Source of the DNA: UBA5420 sp964485345
Lineage (GTDB): Bacteria > Bacillota > Limnochordia > Darwinibacteriales > Darwinibacteriaceae
Reading direction: 5' to 3'
DNA length: 8,033 bases
NCBI GenBank assembly: GCA_964485345.1
Contig: CAZAJB010000087.1
Span: 1 to 8,033, forward strand
Made by a program: the position numbers and the translations under genes. How positions within the stretch are numbered: the stretch's first letter is position 1; the number at the start of each line of letters is the position of its first letter. The notes under the pieces are model-generated. The model was not told the DNA's origin. It ran no database searches and saw only the letters and a program-made list of their open reading frames with translations. Below, in pieces: positions 1 to 5,982 of the stretch.

Positions 1-94
1 CAGACCCAGTTCCACCGCCTTGTCGACTTTCTCTTGGACCGTTCCCTCCATCGCTAAAGTTTGTATGCATATGCAAATCAAAACGTTTAATCAT
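1..94 (-). CDS. PHP-domain phosphoesterase, N-terminal fragment with apparent frameshift
   Basis: The gene starts at ATG 94-92 and runs off the left edge. It has a strong ribosome site (GGGAGGAG, 110-103) about 8 nt upstream. The first 16 residues, MIKRFDLHMHTNFSDG, are the classic opening of a PHP-family metal-dependent phosphoesterase: HMH provides metal ligands and TxFSDG is the conserved turn. After that the same frame gives a Gly/Arg-rich sequence unlike the family. The neighbouring frame gives GTVQEKVDKAVELGL, which is the expected first helix of a PHP domain (compare 'EELVELAKEKGL' in relatives). Removing one base from the GGG run (plus-strand 44-46) joins the two parts as SDGGTVQEKVDK. 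The gene is therefore either frameshifted or carries a one-base sequence error. PHP proteins hydrolyse phosphate monoesters or diesters using a trinuclear metal site; the substrate here is unknown. It is divergent from the secreted phosphodiesterase gene and fits the phosphoester theme of the locus. Confidence 0.75.
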   Translation of the reverse strand, partial: MIKRFDLHMHTNFSDGGNGPRESRQGGGTGS

Positions 95-198
95 TAGAAT
101 AGCTCCTCCCTGGTCAATCTATTTTCAAATACCTCTTGTCCCTCTTTTCTCACGAAAGTCCATATTTTCTGAAGGACTTACGCTTCTAAAGGCAGAAT

Positions 199-223
199 AC
201 TTTATACGTAATAAAAATAAAGT
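199..223. promoter_or_regulatory. Candidate operator: inverted ACTTTAT repeat
   Basis: ACTTTAT (199-205) faces ATAAAGT (217-223) as a perfect 7-bp inverted repeat around an 11-nt A/T-rich centre, in the divergent region between the PHP gene and the phosphodiesterase gene. The left arm extends to ACTTTATACG (199-208), which recurs exactly on the minus strand at 4970-4961 in the other divergent region. The two-fold symmetry and placement fit a dimeric regulator site, perhaps for the ROK protein encoded two genes downstream. No binding has been shown, and the A/T richness raises the chance of coincidence. Confidence 0.35.
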
Positions 224-232
224 TAGTAGGTA

Positions 233-262
233 TTGGTGAGATATCTTTATGTTTAGTGTAAC
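233..262 (+). promoter_or_regulatory. Weak candidate promoter for the phosphodiesterase-ROK operon
   Basis: TTGGTG (233-238) and TGTAAC (257-262) are separated by 18 nt and match the sigma-A boxes at 3/6 and 4/6 positions. It lies about 80 nt before the start codon and just downstream of the ACTTTAT inverted repeat. It is the best forward candidate I found in this intergenic region, but it is weak and other placements are possible. Confidence 0.25.
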
Positions 263-273
263 AACGCCAGGCG

Positions 274-296
274 TGATTGTCAATTCCGCCCAATCA
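274..296. repeat. Short inverted repeat TGATTG/CAATCA
   Basis: A perfect 6-bp inverted repeat (274-279 and 291-296) with an 11-nt centre lies 45 nt before the phosphodiesterase start. It could be a protein site or a weak leader hairpin. No T tract follows, so it is not a terminator. It has no second copy in the other intergenic region and may be chance. Confidence 0.2.
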
Positions 297-340
297 TTCT
301 TTGCATAACAAATAAACTGCCAACGAAAAGGAGCATCACC

Positions 341-1555
341 ATGAAAATTGAAACAACATTCTTTCTCGCCCTAGCAGTATGCCTTGCCCTCAGTGCCTTT
401 GGTCCCTTCGTAGTTCGGGCTAACGCCAAAACCCGCCACGCAGATCGGGTAGTACTCATTATCCTAGATAGCTTTAGCCCCCACTATATGGCTATGTACG
501 ATCTACCCAACTTACGAAAGCTCACCGATGACGGAGTTTGGTATGCTAGGGCACAAGGGGTGTTTCCCTCAACCACTACTGCCAATCACACTTCTATTCT
601 AACGGGGGCTTATCCCAATAAAACAGGAATACCCAATAATAGCCGTTATGACCGGGCTTTAGACCGATACCGTAGCCCATTAAGGGATATACAGGTGCCC
701 ACACTTCCAGAGATCCTTGCAGAGCACAATCTAGTGACCGTGGAATTAGCCCACTTTCTTTTAGAAGGTCGCCAAGCAATCTCTTATAAAGAGCACGGCC
801 CCGCTTCATTTATTAAAGCCTTAGAAAGCCATGACCCCGATTTAATGATCTACTTGGATATGGATGTGGATACGCAAGGGCATCGCCGTGGACCCTACAA
901 TATGCAAGAGGTTTTGAGTAAAACCGATGCGGACATAGGGGCGATCATGGACTACTTAGCCAAACAGGATAAACTAGAGGGCACTACCTTTATTGTAGCC
1001 TCTGACCATGGTATGATTGAAAACTCCTTACCCGAAGCAGCACCAAAGCTCTTAGACGTTATAAAACGGGCCGGTTTTTCGGTGGCTACCAAAAACGACC
1101 AGATTGCCCCAGATACTGATTTAGTGGCTATCACGGCCGGATGCATTTTCCTCTATATCCGCGAAGGTCGTTTAGACCAAGGGCGATACGAGCAACTACT
1201 CTCCATGCTAAAGGATATTCCAAATACAGACACTTTCACTAAAGATGAGTTGATCGCCAAACATGCGGATCCTTACGCCCTAGGTGATATTGTAGTCGCC
1301 CCAAGACCAGGTTATGTTCTCACGAGTGGCAACGGAGGAGGAATACACGGCGTGCCTGAAACTCAACACACTACCTTGTTGCTCAGTGGCGCCGGTATCC
1401 ATAGCGGTTACGTTCATGGGCGCGCCAATACTGTAGACATTGCCCCCACTATCCTTCATCTCTTGGGCATTGAGGTTCCCAAACACATGGATGGAGAAGT
1501 CCTCAAATTAGCACTATCATCCTCGCTAGACTGGAGACGCTTGCTGGGACTGTAG
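341..1555 (+). CDS. Secreted alkaline phosphatase-superfamily phosphodiesterase (NPP type)
   Basis: This 404-residue protein belongs to the type I phosphodiesterase/nucleotide pyrophosphatase family of the alkaline phosphatase superfamily. Such enzymes cleave phosphodiester or pyrophosphate bonds with two metal ions and a Thr nucleophile. The expected residues are all visible: metal Asp43 in LILDSF; nucleophile Thr79 and Asn82 in FPSTTTANHTSILTG; DxxGH (Asp177, His181) followed by RRGP; Asp222-His223 in ASDHGM; and His336 in GGGIHG. The N-terminus has a hydrophobic core (residues 7-25) with likely signal-peptidase-I cleavage near VRANA-K (about residue 29). Cys14 is not in a valid lipobox, so the protein is probably exported free. 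The start is supported by AAAAGGAG (326-333), 7 nt upstream. Length is normal for compact bacterial NPPs and there is no C-terminal anchor. It is 54 nt upstream of the ROK regulator, so they are probably co-transcribed. The substrate (nucleotide, glycerophosphodiester or sugar phosphodiester) cannot be decided from these motifs. Confidence 0.9.
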   Translation: MKIETTFFLALAVCLALSAFGPFVVRANAKTRHADRVVLIILDSFSPHYMAMYDLPNLRKLTDDGVWYARAQGVFPSTTTANHTSILTGAYPNKTGIPNNSRYDRALDRYRSPLRDIQVPTLPEILAEHNLVTVELAHFLLEGRQAISYKEHGPASFIKALESHDPDLMIYLDMDVDTQGHRRGPYNMQEVLSKTDADIGAIMDYLAKQDKLEGTTFIVASDHGMIENSLPEAAPKLLDVIKRAGFSVATKNDQIAPDTDLVAITAGCIFLYIREGRLDQGRYEQLLSMLKDIPNTDTFTKDELIAKHADPYALGDIVVAPRPGYVLTSGNGGGIHGVPETQHTTLLLSGAGIHSGYVHGRANTVDIAPTILHLLGIEVPKHMDGEVLKLALSSSLDWRRLLGL

Positions 1556-1609
1556 AAAAAAGGAATTTGTGCAACTTGATGGAATTACCACAATAGGAGG
1601 GTTCAGCCC

Positions 1610-2875
1610 ATGCGTAGAAACGCCCATGCCAAGATCATTAAACAAATGAATATTGGCACTTTGCTTAAATATATACGGGCTCACGGTCCCATTTCCCGGG
1701 CCGAGCTAGTAAAGACAACCAAACTGAGTCCGACTACTGTCTCCGTCTTGGTAGAGGAATTATTGCAGGAAGAATTGGTTGCAGAGATTGGCACAGGAGA
1801 ATCAAGTGGAGGAAGGCGCCCCATTCTTCTGGAGTTCCAGCCCACATCCCGTCTGGCCATTGGTATAGATATTGGGGTCAAAAAAACCACCGTGGCTGTC
1901 TTAGATCTCGATGGTAAATCCCTAATCACCAATAGTTTTACACCAGATTTGAGCGACCAACAAGTTTTTTTACAGGACATAGTGAATTATACTAAGCAAA
2001 TCCTCAAAACAAGCAAAAACCTAGGGCCTAACATCTTAGGTATCGGAGTGGCCACACCCGGGCTCTTGGATCGAGACAAAAAGAATATTCTGTACTCGTC
2101 CAGCCTCGGTTTTACGGATGTGCCCCTCTACGACGCTCTGGAACATAATTTTTCTCTTCCCATAAGAATCGACAACGACACAAACGCCGCTGCCCTAGGA
2201 GAAAAGCTCATGGGTGCCGGCCAGAAAATTAGTAATTTAATTTTTGTTTCTGTGGAAACAGGGATTGGAGCAGGGATTATTATCGATAACCGCATCTACG
2301 GCGGCGCCTCCGGAAGTGCCGGTGAATTCGGCCACACCACGGTTGAGCCAGCTGGATTCCCTTGTAAATGCGGAAACCGAGGTTGCCTAGGGGTGATGGC
2401 TGCTGAGCCGGCTATCCTTAACAGAGCAATCCAAATGTTGGCCATTGGGGCAAAGACGAAAATCACTACATATCATCACGGATCCCCTGCCGAGATTTCT
2501 TTAGAACCAGTTGTGCTTGCAGCCAAGGATAACGACCCCGTAGCCCTTTCAATTGTCAATGATTGCCTCGACTATCTGGCAACCGGGATAGCCAATCTGA
2601 TTAACATGTTCGATCCTGCTGCGATTATTTTGGGAGGATCAACGATGGAAGTCCTTCACCCCCTTGGGATCGAACGGGTCCGCAAGACTGTGAGAAAAAG
2701 AGTTTTGCCCTTCCATGGACAGCGGACATATACCATTATACCCAGCCAACTTAAGGAGCGGGTTAAAATAGTGGGAGCCAGTACTCTGGTCTTCTCCGAG
2801 TTCTTAGACTACGTCGATGTACTTACAACCGATGAAGATCGGGATCGAGTTGATGAATACCGGATTGTGGATTAA
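1610..2875 (+). CDS. ROK-family transcriptional regulator (NagC/XylR type)
   Basis: This 421-residue protein has an N-terminal winged helix-turn-helix (about residues 15-75: ISRAELVKTTKLSPTTVSVL, then the SSGGRRP wing) and a C-terminal ROK sugar-binding domain. The ROK features are the phosphate-loop remnant GIDIGVKKTT (85-94), ATPG (148-151), sugar-contact Asn189-Asp190 in DNDTNAAALGE, the signature around ETGIGAG to SGSAGEFGH with Glu239 and His242, and the zinc cluster CKCGNRGC (252-259). The degenerate DxGxTK loop and the HTH make this a repressor or activator rather than a sugar kinase. The conserved Glu that follows the zinc cluster (GCLE, a sugar hydroxyl ligand) is Gly261 here (codon GGG 2390-2392), so ligand recognition may differ. 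The start is set by AGGAGGG (1595-1601), 8 nt upstream. It lies behind the phosphodiesterase gene, probably in the same transcript, and ends just before a strong terminator. It is the likely controller of the whole locus. Confidence 0.92.
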   Translation: MRRNAHAKIIKQMNIGTLLKYIRAHGPISRAELVKTTKLSPTTVSVLVEELLQEELVAEIGTGESSGGRRPILLEFQPTSRLAIGIDIGVKKTTVAVLDLDGKSLITNSFTPDLSDQQVFLQDIVNYTKQILKTSKNLGPNILGIGVATPGLLDRDKKNILYSSSLGFTDVPLYDALEHNFSLPIRIDNDTNAAALGEKLMGAGQKISNLIFVSVETGIGAGIIIDNRIYGGASGSAGEFGHTTVEPAGFPCKCGNRGCLGVMAAEPAILNRAIQMLAIGAKTKITTYHHGSPAEISLEPVVLAAKDNDPVALSIVNDCLDYLATGIANLINMFDPAAIILGGSTMEVLHPLGIERVRKTVRKRVLPFHGQRTYTIIPSQLKERVKIVGASTLVFSEFLDYVDVLTTDEDRDRVDEYRIVD

Positions 2876-2891
2876 CGTTATTTGTATCTAA

Positions 2892-2933
2892 AAAATGCGT
2901 CCCTTCGAGAAAGAAGGAACGCATTTTATTTTT
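2892..2933. terminator. Bidirectional intrinsic terminator between convergent genes
   Basis: A 15-bp stem (2892-2906 with 2913-2927, one C/A mismatch that becomes a G-T wobble in the minus transcript) closes a 6-nt loop GAGAAA. The plus transcript ends in TTTTATTTTT and the minus transcript in a run of six T. It begins 17 nt after the ROK stop and lies 10 nt beyond the stop of the minus-strand dehydrogenase gene, so it serves both. Confidence 0.9.
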
Positions 2934-2937
2934 CGGT

Positions 2938-3918
2938 TTATCTAAGTTTAATGGGTTTCAGCTGGCGAGCAGCCTCATAGGCAGCTAGGGCCACTTCGGT
3001 AGCTCGCAATCCGTCTAAGCCGGTAGCCCGTGGCTCTCTCTTCTCTCGAATAGCAGCTACAAAGTCTTCAACCATTGCCCTATCCGCATCATCGCCCCAG
3101 AAATAGTACTGACTGTGACCAACCTCGTCAGAGAAGACCTCTCCAGACTGGGCAAAAGCGTCAACGTTTAGGCTACCCTTAGTCCCGATGATCTTCAAGG
3201 TCACATCACCCCAAGTGGGAAAAGTTTTCGGACGCGACCAGCTAGGATCTAGAGTGGCAATAGTTCCATCTTCAAACTCCATAGTGAGCATGCCCACATC
3301 ATCAATGTCAACATTTTCGTGTATGGCTGTGTCTACTTCCGCGTAGATTTCCTTTACCTCACTACCTAAATACCAACGCATAATGTCAGTAACATGGACA
3401 GTGTGGTCAAATACCGCTCCACCACCGGCTAATTCTTTATCTAAAAACCATCCAGGAGGCATTTTACCATGGTTAGTGCCACTAATTGCCACGATTTTAC
3501 CGATGGCTCCACTGTCAATAATCTCCTTAGCCCGAACCACTGGAGTTGAAAAGCGAATGGGAAAAGCAGTCTGCAAAAGTACACCCTGCTCTTTACAGAC
3601 CCGTACCATCTCGTTGCCATCATCAAGATTAGTAGCCAGAGGCTTTTCACAAAGGACGTGCTTGCCAGCTTTCGCCGCAGCTAGAGTATACTTTGCATGC
3701 AAAGAGTTCTCAGAACAAATCATTACCGCATCGACTTCGGCCAAAAGAGCCTCTACATTCTCAAAACTAGTAACCCCAAATTCCTTGGCGTACTTGTCCC
3801 GACGCTCCACATCTCGATCGTAAATACCAACAAACTGTGCATCAGATATAGACTGAAGGGCCCGCGCATAGCTAAGTCCATGCATATGGGCTAAACTAAT
3901 CAAACCAACTCTAATCAT
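2938..3918 (-). CDS. Gfo/Idh/MocA-family NAD(P)-dependent oxidoreductase
   Basis: A 326-residue oxidoreductase with an N-terminal Rossmann fold (1-120) and a C-terminal alpha/beta dimer domain. EKP (91-93, in HVLCEKPLATNL) is the family hallmark Lys-Pro. The catalytic region is GGGAVFDHTVHVTD, with Asp171, His175 and Asp178. The usual GxGxxG nucleotide loop is replaced by GLISLAHMHG (5-14), which I recall from a subgroup of Firmicutes relatives whose motif begins VG-IS-AHMH. The family oxidises or epimerises sugars, inositols and sugar derivatives. I chose ATG 3918 over the in-frame GTG at 3927 because AGGAGG (3932-3927) overlaps that GTG and sits 8 nt before the ATG. The gene overlaps the upstream dehydrogenase by 8 nt (ATGATTAG), so the two are translationally coupled and may act on successive intermediates. 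The exact substrate is unknown. Confidence 0.9.
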   Translation of the reverse strand: MIRVGLISLAHMHGLSYARALQSISDAQFVGIYDRDVERRDKYAKEFGVTSFENVEALLAEVDAVMICSENSLHAKYTLAAAKAGKHVLCEKPLATNLDDGNEMVRVCKEQGVLLQTAFPIRFSTPVVRAKEIIDSGAIGKIVAISGTNHGKMPPGWFLDKELAGGGAVFDHTVHVTDIMRWYLGSEVKEIYAEVDTAIHENVDIDDVGMLTMEFEDGTIATLDPSWSRPKTFPTWGDVTLKIIGTKGSLNVDAFAQSGEVFSDEVGHSQYYFWGDDADRAMVEDFVAAIREKREPRATGLDGLRATEVALAAYEAARQLKPIKLR

Positions 3919-4924
3919 TCTGCCCACCTCCTAACAACACTACATCTCCCGTTTTGGCAGACTGGCAAGCGGCCAAGGCCACTTGTAAGGCATTAATGGC
4001 TTCCTGACCTGGTACAGGTACATCACTATCACTGACAACCGCTTCTATAAAGGCCTTTATTTGTGCCGTATAAGGTTCTAAAGCCAAGGGACTTTCAGGC
4101 ACAAACTTTGCCCGTTCCTCACCCTGTGCTGTTCTTAGAACTAAGGGCATGCTATTTTCTTTAGAATATTCATACAATCCTTTAGTTCCGGCAATTTCAA
4201 ACGACGTAGTAAAAGGGCTGCCAGGGGGCTGTGCCCAACTTCCTTCCAGATGGGCAATAATCCCATTATCAAATCTCAAGGTCACCAAAGAGTGAGCTAG
4301 AGGGTCTTGACCGGCCTGTTCTGGTATATGAACGCTTTTAGCAAAAACCCGTTCCACAGGTCCAAACAACCACAATAGCCAATCTAAGTCATGAATCATC
4401 AGATCCACAATGGGTCCGCCACTCTTGAAAAAGTCCGCATACCAGTTATCCTCTGACCAGATAGGAAATGCCCCTCCGCGAACTGTTCTAACCACCTTAG
4501 GTTCTCCAATGCGTCCACTAGCCAAGAGATCCTTCGCCTTGGCATAATCCGGGAAAAAGCGAACAACCTGACCAATGCCTAATTTCACCCCAGCTTGTTC
4601 GCACGCTTGCACCATAGCCTCGGCGTCTTCAACGCTAAGAGCTATAGGTTTCTCACAGAAGACATGTTTACCAGCTGCAGCGGCGGCTAGGACAATTTCC
4701 TTGTGTAAATAAGTAGGAACACAAACATCCACCGCATCGATTTCCGGATTCTGAAGAATTTCGTGATAATCCGTTACAACTTTGACCCCAGGCCCAGCCA
4801 ATTTCTGTGCTTTCTCTAGACGTAGGTCACAAATTGTGGTTAACTGAGCATTGGACAATCGTCCGTAGGCCGCAGCATGGACTCCCCCCATGACTCCGGC
4901 ACCAATCATGCCCACTTTGATCAT
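3911..4924 (-). CDS. Gfo/Idh/MocA-family oxidoreductase (inositol dehydrogenase-like)
   Basis: A 337-residue oxidoreductase and first gene of the minus-strand pair. It has a canonical dinucleotide loop GAGVMG (8-13), EKP (91-93, HVFCEKPIALS) and the catalytic segment SGGPIVDLMIHDLDWLLWLFG, in which Asp174, His178 and Asp181 match the D-x3-H-D layout of myo- and scyllo-inositol dehydrogenases. Substrates across the family include inositols, glucose-type sugars and 3-keto glycosides, so the inositol reading is suggestive only. The start is clear: GGAGGGG (4936-4930) lies 5 nt before ATG 4924. Transcription probably starts at the minus promoter about 80 nt upstream. The last codons carry the ribosome site for the following dehydrogenase. 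Only about a third of the residues appear shared with that neighbour by eye, so this is not a recent duplication. Confidence 0.9.
   Translation of the reverse strand: MIKVGMIGAGVMGGVHAAAYGRLSNAQLTTICDLRLEKAQKLAGPGVKVVTDYHEILQNPEIDAVDVCVPTYLHKEIVLAAAAAGKHVFCEKPIALSVEDAEAMVQACEQAGVKLGIGQVVRFFPDYAKAKDLLASGRIGEPKVVRTVRGGAFPIWSEDNWYADFFKSGGPIVDLMIHDLDWLLWLFGPVERVFAKSVHIPEQAGQDPLAHSLVTLRFDNGIIAHLEGSWAQPPGSPFTTSFEIAGTKGLYEYSKENSMPLVLRTAQGEERAKFVPESPLALEPYTAQIKAFIEAVVSDSDVPVPGQEAINALQVALAACQSAKTGDVVLLGGGQND
3927..3932 (-). promoter_or_regulatory. Ribosome site inside the upstream gene, fixing the 3918 start
   Basis: AGGAGG on the minus strand lies within the final codons of the upstream dehydrogenase, 8 nt before ATG 3918. 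Its last G is the first base of an alternative in-frame GTG at 3927, which therefore cannot be served by it. With the ATGATTAG overlap this indicates translational coupling. Confidence 0.8.
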
Positions 4925-4960
4925 TATAACCCCTCCAGTCTCAAAAGTTTATTTTCCATC

Positions 4961-4982
4961 CGTATAAAGTTTTGGATAAAGT
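4961..4982 (-). promoter_or_regulatory. Candidate operator: tandem ACTTTAT motifs in the dehydrogenase leader
   Basis: Reading the minus strand, ACTTTATCC (4982-4974) is followed three bases later by ACTTTATACG (4970-4961). The spacing between motif starts is 12 nt, close to one helical turn. Both lie downstream of the predicted minus -10 box, in the region expected to be transcribed, where a repressor could block elongation. The 10-mer repeats at 199-208 and the 9-mer at 5142-5150. No binding protein has been shown. Confidence 0.4.
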
Positions 4983-5002
4983 AAATGGAACAATATATTT
5001 AA

Positions 5003-5031
5003 ACTCTACCTTACAAACCCTTCTCTGTCAA
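5003..5031 (-). promoter_or_regulatory. Sigma-A-type promoter for the dehydrogenase pair
   Basis: On the minus strand, TTGACA (5031-5026, a perfect -35) and TAGAGT (5008-5003, 4/6 to the -10 consensus) are separated by exactly 17 nt. The predicted start is near 4996, about 70 nt before the ATG at 4924. It is back to back with the forward promoter, with 44 nt between the two -35 boxes. Confidence 0.65.
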
Positions 5032-5075
5032 CTCTTTCCTTTATAACAAACTTTCTATCGTCCATTAAGTAGGAC

Positions 5076-5104
5076 TTGATTTCCCTGGCAACATATGCTA
5101 AAAT
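5076..5104 (+). promoter_or_regulatory. Sigma-A-type promoter with extended -10 for the EEP-ABC operon
   Basis: TTGATT (5076-5081) and TAAAAT (5099-5104) are separated by 17 nt. A TGC triplet (5096-5098) directly before the -10 supplies the extended TGn element. The predicted start is near 5111, about 85 nt before the chosen GTG start of the EEP gene. Confidence 0.7.
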
Positions 5105-5141
5105 TATGTTGAATTAACTTCGTTTTGTAAATTTCACACCA

Positions 5142-5150
5142 ACTTTATCC
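5142..5150 (+). promoter_or_regulatory. Candidate operator: ACTTTATCC in the EEP leader
   Basis: ACTTTATCC is the exact 9-mer found on the minus strand at 4982-4974, so each divergent leader carries it in its own sense direction, downstream of its predicted start site. It runs directly into the upstream GGAGG (5152-5156). A protein bound here, or an RNA-level effect, could affect both transcription and translation. Confidence 0.35.
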
Positions 5151-5182
5151 CGGAGGAAAACAAAGTTTGGCTTGTGGCCCAT

Positions 5183-5188
5183 GGGAGG
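5183..5188 (+). promoter_or_regulatory. Ribosome site supporting the GTG start of the EEP gene
   Basis: GGGAGG lies 8 nt before GTG 5197. A second site, GGAGG (5152-5156), lies 10 nt before an in-frame TTG at 5167. Both could be used; the GTG has the better codon and spacing and gives an N-terminus of normal family form. Confidence 0.6.
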
Positions 5189-5196
5189 ATGATTCT

Positions 5197-5934
5197 GTGC
5201 AGGACCAATTCACAGTTTTGACCTATAATATTTGTTCTGGCCGCGGTCTTGACGGTGTGCAAGATCTTGAGCGGACCCGGGATGTTTTGAAGCATTCCCA
5301 AGCTCAACTCATTGGCATACAAGAAGTGGATAACCGCAATGAAGTGCGTTCGCACAATATTGATCAGAGCCATTACCTTGCGAAATCCCTAAACATGTCC
5401 TACCACTATGCACCGGCGCTCAATGATCCAGCCCAGTTTGGCAATGCCATTCTCACCAGTTTTCCTGTGCTGAAACAAGACAGTATACTACTGCCAAAAA
5501 GGGGAACCAATGAGGATCGTTCTGTGGCCATTGCTAAAGTGTTAGTTGGAGAACAGCCCGTAACGTTCATGGTCACCCACCTTGGATTAACACAAGGAGA
5601 ACGGCTAGAACATGTTGAACTGATTCGTACTCATCTAGAAAACATCGCTACACCCGTAGTTTTAGCCGGAGACTGGAACGAGCAACCCGGCTCTCCTGCT
5701 TATAAGAAGATCACCGAAGTTTTACTAGATGTGGCTACGGAATCCAACCAAGAACAACCGACTTTCCCATATTTGTCTCTGAGCAAGAACGAAGCTACTG
5801 TTCGTATCGACTTCATTTTCGTGACGCCAGAGATCAATGTGGAGAATGTGGAAGTTATCCAGAACTGGTCATCTGACCATCTACCTGTAAGAGCTACTTT
5901 GAGCTTCAAAAAGAAAGGGGGCTCGCGCACATAG
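5197..5934 (+). CDS. Endonuclease/exonuclease/phosphatase (EEP) fold hydrolase, cytosolic
   Basis: With the GTG start this is a 245-residue single-domain EEP protein. All hallmark residues are present: Asn11 in LTYNICSG, metal Glu43 in IGIQEVD, His128 in VTHLG, Asp159 and Asn161 in AGDWNEQPGSP, Asp205 in IDFIFV, and Asp227-His228 in SSDHLPV. The fold is shared by DNase I, AP endonucleases, sphingomyelinases and inositol polyphosphate 5-phosphatases, and uses Mg2+ to hydrolyse phosphoesters. No signal peptide is visible, so it should act in the cytosol. Its place as first gene of an operon with a sugar importer argues for a small-molecule phosphodiesterase or phosphatase rather than a DNA-repair nuclease; this is inference from context. 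An alternative TTG start at 5167 adds ten residues (MACGPWEDDS) that do not look like the family's first strand. It ends 48 nt before the solute-binding protein gene, with no terminator between. Confidence 0.88.
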   Translation: MQDQFTVLTYNICSGRGLDGVQDLERTRDVLKHSQAQLIGIQEVDNRNEVRSHNIDQSHYLAKSLNMSYHYAPALNDPAQFGNAILTSFPVLKQDSILLPKRGTNEDRSVAIAKVLVGEQPVTFMVTHLGLTQGERLEHVELIRTHLENIATPVVLAGDWNEQPGSPAYKKITEVLLDVATESNQEQPTFPYLSLSKNEATVRIDFIFVTPEINVENVEVIQNWSSDHLPVRATLSFKKKGGSRT

Positions 5935-5982
5935 CATGTTTTGCTTCGCAACATCTGTAATTAAAAAAAGGAGGTCAAATTC

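Noticed and set aside
1..340. CcpA-type catabolite-repression (cre) site, CRISPR array, insertion sequence or tRNA
   Set aside because: I looked for the TGWAANCGNTNWCA pattern in both intergenic regions, for regularly spaced repeats, terminal inverted repeats with a transposase, and tRNA cloverleaf arms, and saw none here or elsewhere in the window.
1681..1980. 99-codon minus-strand open frame inside the ROK gene
   Set aside because: It is opposite the conserved HTH and ROK N-domain, has no ribosome site and no recognisable motif.
1610..2875. Glucokinase or other ROK sugar kinase
   Set aside because: The N-terminal winged helix and degenerate phosphate loop indicate a regulator.
3383..3823. 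146-codon plus-strand open frame inside the minus-strand dehydrogenase
   Set aside because: It lies antisense to a clearly conserved Gfo/Idh/MocA gene, has no ribosome site, and its translation is low-complexity Ser/Thr/Arg without family features.
3919..3927. GTG start (3927) for the downstream dehydrogenase
   Set aside because: The GTG overlaps the AGGAGG ribosome site itself; ATG 3918 has proper 8-nt spacing and gives the normal family N-terminus.
5197..5934. DNA-repair exonuclease (ExoIII/AP endonuclease type)
   Set aside because: The EEP residues are shared by many phosphoesterases, the DNA-specific motifs of XthA are not evident, and the operon context is sugar transport.
5936..5954. 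Imperfect hairpin after the EEP stop codon
   Set aside because: The stem ATGTT..TGC/GCAACAT needs a bulge, and the following bases are A-rich rather than T-rich, so it is not an intrinsic terminator.
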